In this document: positions 12,610-15,546 of the stretch, one piece after another
How the letters are laid out: each line of letters opens with the position of its first letter
How positions within the stretch are numbered: position 1 is the stretch's first letter
NCBI GenBank assembly: GCA_934177025.1
Contig: CAKPPA010000008.1
Location: 1-15,546 of the forward strand
Direction: 5' to 3'
Origin: an uncultured Clostridia bacterium
Lineage (GTDB): Bacteria > Bacillota > Clostridia > Christensenellales > CAG-314
DNA: 15,546 nt
Notes under the pieces: model-generated
What the model was told of the DNA's origin: nothing
The model's database searches: none
What the model saw: the letters and a program-made list of their open reading frames with translations, nothing else
Program-made: the position numbers and the translations under genes

Positions 12610-14601
12610 ATGAAAAAGAAAACGAGAGGGATTTTGACGGTCGTTGTCGTAGTGCTGGCGTTGGTGCTACTTGCCGTGTTTTTAAACCAGTTTATGACGA
12701 CGGGCAAACAATCTCCCGATTATTACGAATTTTTGGAACAGTTGAAAAACGGCAAAATCAAAGCCGTGTATTTTGACGGATACTACAACGTGCGCGTGTT
12801 GACGGTGGAGGACTTGCAAAAATTAAACGGAAACCTCAATGCCTTCCCTCGTAAATACAGCTACGAATTTGTCGCGCCGGATCGCCGTGCGTTCGACAGT
12901 GCGGTAAGCGAAATTTTGCAAAGCAATCCGTCGTTGGACGTACAAATTAAGTACGGCAACCCGAATCAAACAAGTTTTTGGGATTATTTGATTCCTATCC
13001 TCGGCGTGGTGTCGCTTATGGTGCTGGGTTGGTTGGTGATTCGTCAAGTAGGCAAAACCAACAATCAAAACATTTCCTTCGGCAAAAGCCGTGCCCGCGT
13101 GAACGAAAACGTCAAAGTGCGGTTTAGCGACGTTGCCGGTGCGGAGGAAGAAAAGGAAGAATTGCAGGAAATCATCGAATTCCTAAAAGCACCGAAAAAA
13201 TTTGCGGAAATGGGCGCGCGCATTCCGAAAGGCGTGTTGCTGGTGGGGCCTCCGGGCACAGGTAAAACCTTGTTTGCAAAAGCCGTCGCAGGGGAAGCGG
13301 GCGTGCCGTTTTTCTCAATCAGCGGCAGTGACTTTGTGGAAATGTACGTCGGCGTGGGCGCAAGCCGTGTGCGTGATTTGTTCGATCAGGCAAAACGCAA
13401 TATGCCGTGCATCATCTTTATTGACGAAATCGACGCCGTCGGGCGTCAACGCGGCGCGGGGCTTGGCGGCGGACACGACGAACGCGAACAAACCCTGAAT
13501 CAGTTGCTGGTGGAAATGGACGGTTTCGAAGCAAATACCGGCATCATCATTATGGCGGCGACCAACCGTGCGGATATTTTGGATCCTGCATTGTTGCGTC
13601 CGGGCCGTTTCGATCGACAAATTTACGTCAACAAGCCGGACGTGCGCGGAAGGGAAGCAATTTTGAAAGTGCATGCACGCAACAAACCGATTGCGCCGGA
13701 CGTGGACTTTAAAATCGTGGCGCGCATTACCGCAGGCTTTACGGGTGCGGATTTGGAAAATCTTTTGAACGAATCGGCCATTTTGGCAGTGCGTGCGGGA
13801 CGAAACGCCATTACTATGGAGGACGTGAACGAAGGCATCAACAAAGTGGTGATGGGCCCGCAAAAAAAGAGCCGTCTTGTGACGGAAGCGGACAAGCGCA
13901 TTACGGCGTATCACGAATCGGGGCATGCGATTTTGGCAAGGAGTTTAAAATACTGCTCGCCGGTGCACGAAGTCACCATTATTCCACGCGGATCCGCAGG
14001 CGGCTACACCATGACGCGTCCGGACAACGACAACTCCTACGTATCCAAAGCGAAACTACTCGACGACATTACCATGTCGATGGGCGGACGTGTTGCGGAA
14101 GAACTTGTGATTAAAAACATCACGTGGGGAGCTTATCAGGATATTAAAAGCAGCACGCAAACGGCGCACAGCATGGTAACGGAGTACGGCATGTCCGACG
14201 AAATCGGGCCGGTGTACTACGGAGCGGATCACGAAGTGTTCGTTGGCAGAAGCTATCAGGAACAAAACAGTTTCAGCGAACAGACGGCAGGCAAAATCGA
14301 TGCCGAAGTGCGGAAAATTTTGAGCGGTTGCCACGATCGCGCTACACAAATTTTGACGGAAAAATTGCAAACGTTGCACAATATGGCGCGCGTGTTGCTG
14401 GAAAAGGAAACCATTCACACCGACGAAGTGAACATGCTGATGGAAGGGAAATCGGCCGACGAAGTGATTGCATTCATTGAGGAAAAACAAGCAAAACTCG
14501 ATGCGGCGCACCGCAAGGCGGATTCGGTTTCGGCAAGCGAACCGGTGAAAACGGAGCCTGCGTCCGACGACAAACAATCGAACGACACCCCGCAAGCATA
14601 A
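12610..14601 (+). CDS. ftsH: ATP-dependent zinc metalloprotease FtsH
   Basis: 663 residues, normal length. A membrane-bound AAA+ protease that degrades misfolded and regulatory membrane and cytosolic proteins as a hexamer. Order: N-terminal helix (about 7-27), an extracytoplasmic domain, a second helix (about 123-145), then the AAA domain with Walker A GPPGTGKT (213-220), Walker B FIDEID (270-275) and second region of homology ATNRADILDPALLRPGRFD. The protease domain has HESGH (435-439) as zinc and catalytic residues and D511 in QDIK as likely third ligand. A polar, acidic C-terminal tail (about 640-663) is probably disordered. ATG 12610 is preceded by AAGGAG. It is monocistronic, with a strong promoter and its own terminator. 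All catalytic residues look intact. Confidence 0.97.
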   Translation: MKKKTRGILTVVVVVLALVLLAVFLNQFMTTGKQSPDYYEFLEQLKNGKIKAVYFDGYYNVRVLTVEDLQKLNGNLNAFPRKYSYEFVAPDRRAFDSAVSEILQSNPSLDVQIKYGNPNQTSFWDYLIPILGVVSLMVLGWLVIRQVGKTNNQNISFGKSRARVNENVKVRFSDVAGAEEEKEELQEIIEFLKAPKKFAEMGARIPKGVLLVGPPGTGKTLFAKAVAGEAGVPFFSISGSDFVEMYVGVGASRVRDLFDQAKRNMPCIIFIDEIDAVGRQRGAGLGGGHDEREQTLNQLLVEMDGFEANTGIIIMAATNRADILDPALLRPGRFDRQIYVNKPDVRGREAILKVHARNKPIAPDVDFKIVARITAGFTGADLENLLNESAILAVRAGRNAITMEDVNEGINKVVMGPQKKSRLVTEADKRITAYHESGHAILARSLKYCSPVHEVTIIPRGSAGGYTMTRPDNDNSYVSKAKLLDDITMSMGGRVAEELVIKNITWGAYQDIKSSTQTAHSMVTEYGMSDEIGPVYYGADHEVFVGRSYQEQNSFSEQTAGKIDAEVRKILSGCHDRATQILTEKLQTLHNMARVLLEKETIHTDEVNMLMEGKSADEVIAFIEEKQAKLDAAHRKADSVSASEPVKTEPASDDKQSNDTPQA

Positions 14602-14650
14602 CTAACGCGTCAAATGCGTAAAAACGCATTACGTCAAACCTTGAATCATA

Positions 14651-14678
14651 AAAAAACGGCGGAACTTCCGCCGTTTTT
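14651..14678. terminator. bidirectional intrinsic terminator between ftsH and the convergent gene
   Basis: AAAAACGGCGGA act TCCGCCGTTTTT, a perfect 12-bp stem counting the A/T arms, with T runs in both reading directions. It serves ftsH (stop at 14601) and the convergent gene ending at 14693. A further hairpin AATGCGT/ACGCATT (14613-14630) lies between ftsH and the terminator. Confidence 0.92.
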
Positions 14679-14692
14679 GTGTTGTAGGAAAA

Positions 14693-15445
14693 TTATAGAT
14701 CTAATGCAAGACCGAATAGATCCACAATAACTTTCAAGGTTTCAATCTCTTCAGAATTGCAGAGGAAAGATAGTCTTGACAAGTAGTCTTCTATTGTATC
14801 GCAATTATAAAGGGGGACATCTCTCATTTTGCCAACAAACGATAGTCCTTTTAAACTTTCCCCTATTTTACGAAAAAACTCATTTACATAAAAATCATGG
14901 GACTTAATAAGGTTTTCATTTTTTTCATATTCTTCTCGTTTGTTTTTAAAGAAGTCTGATATATTTGTTTTTTGATATATATGCCCGATTTGCTGGGAGT
15001 TTAGATACTCGTAAAAGTTTTTTGAAGTATCACTTCCAAACATATAATTATATTTGGTGTCGTTTTGTTTTGAAATATGGGTTTCTACTAAAAAAGAGGA
15101 GCAACAACAAATAAACTCATCAAACCATTTAATTTTTTGAGGAAGTTGCACTTGAGAAGTAGAACAATGACAAAGTTCATGACTTAATTGATATACAAAT
15201 TGACACCAATGCGAATTTGTTGAAGTTATGCAAATTTTACTTCTATCTGGGTGTGTACAGGGCACTGTGGTGGGGGTGAGACAATTAACGGAACTTCTTA
15301 AACAAATTAATAAGGGACTACGAAATAACGCATCATTTCTAAAATATATAGACATTATGTCTTGTACATCTCGCACTATTTTGATTCGGAGATAGTTTAG
15401 ATTATCATTCCAGCCTGTCACAAGGAGAAGGTTTTTTGAACTCAT
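14693..15445 (-). CDS. putative HExxH zinc metalloprotease-like protein
   Basis: 250 residues; I do not recognise a named family. The central segment reads YQLSHELCH, giving a zincin HExxH motif (H89, E90, H93). Seventeen residues later comes WFDEFICCCSS, where E110 is placed to be the third zinc ligand as in gluzincin-like proteins. No signal peptide or clear membrane segment is seen, so it is probably cytoplasmic. The second half is Lys/Asn/Glu-rich and helical. ATG 15445 has GAGG about 9 bp upstream. Base composition and codon choice are clearly AT-richer than ftsH and degV, suggesting recent acquisition. Relatives with this arrangement often sit in accessory loci, but the function here is unknown. 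Confidence 0.7.
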   Translation of the reverse strand: MSSKNLLLVTGWNDNLNYLRIKIVRDVQDIMSIYFRNDALFRSPLLICLRSSVNCLTPTTVPCTHPDRSKICITSTNSHWCQFVYQLSHELCHCSTSQVQLPQKIKWFDEFICCCSSFLVETHISKQNDTKYNYMFGSDTSKNFYEYLNSQQIGHIYQKTNISDFFKNKREEYEKNENLIKSHDFYVNEFFRKIGESLKGLSFVGKMRDVPLYNCDTIEDYLSRLSFLCNSEEIETLKVIVDLFGLALDL

Positions 15446-15546
15446 GTTATTTCCTCTTTACTGTAAAAGCGTTTATAAGTTGAATTTTTACTTCTTAAAC
15501 ACAAATAAATATTCGTGGGCAAGTAAAAGAAAATTAAACTTTATGC
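15446..15546. other. upstream region of the metalloprotease-like gene
   Basis: AT-rich. On the minus strand TTGCCC and TTTAAG are 17 bp apart, and TTATAA lies closer to the gene, but neither pair is a convincing promoter. The window ends here. Confidence 0.3.

Noticed and set aside
13315..13926. 203-codon minus-strand frame inside ftsH
   Set aside because: Antisense shadow of the AAA domain of FtsH; His/Arg-rich translation without motifs.

Overview
The window looks like chromosomal DNA of a low-to-moderate GC Gram-positive bacterium (Bacillota, probably Clostridia). The basis is AGGAGG-type ribosome binding sites, TTGACA/TATAAT promoters, intrinsic terminators, Gram-positive-type LexA boxes, a YyaC-family sporulation protein, a DegV-family protein and FtsH. 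Three perfect 16-bp parS sites (ParB/Spo0J centromere sites) lie within 1.25 kb. yyaC adjoins spo0J in Bacillus subtilis, so an origin-proximal position is likely. No rRNA, tRNA, CRISPR array or intact transposase was seen.

Region 1 (1-3500) has two CvpA-like membrane proteins, convergently arranged (610-1350 + and 2757-3461 -). Each has a perfect LexA/SOS box (TTCGAACATAYGTTCGAA) just upstream. Between them is about 1.4 kb of apparently gene-free DNA carrying the three parS sites and a 130-bp direct repeat in two copies exactly 663 bp apart. A DNA-damage-controlled membrane protein on each side of a centromere cluster is the most striking arrangement here.

Region 2 (3500-6130) holds yyaC, a 48-codon protein with eight cysteines in a cross-brace zinc-finger pattern, a candidate small RNA on the minus strand with a perfect consensus promoter and an intrinsic terminator, and a degV/fakB-like gene with its own promoter and terminator.

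Region 3 (6420-12100) is minus-strand and accessory in character. In transcription order it contains an apparently leaderless PPP-type phosphatase, a DUF2779 protein fusing a Cas4-like nuclease to a DEDD-like exonuclease, a broken gene with an amber codon, a broken WYL regulator, a small sigma-70 region-4 protein, a DNA polymerase III alpha-like protein whose catalytic motifs are gone, and an unknown protein whose best start position reads ACG. A frameshifted remnant, possibly of an AAA+ ATPase, lies upstream of the phosphatase. The decay products suggest a former defence or mobile-type island.

Region 4 (12100-15546) has ftsH with a strong promoter, a bidirectional terminator, and a convergent, AT-richer gene for a putative HExxH metalloprotease that looks horizontally acquired.
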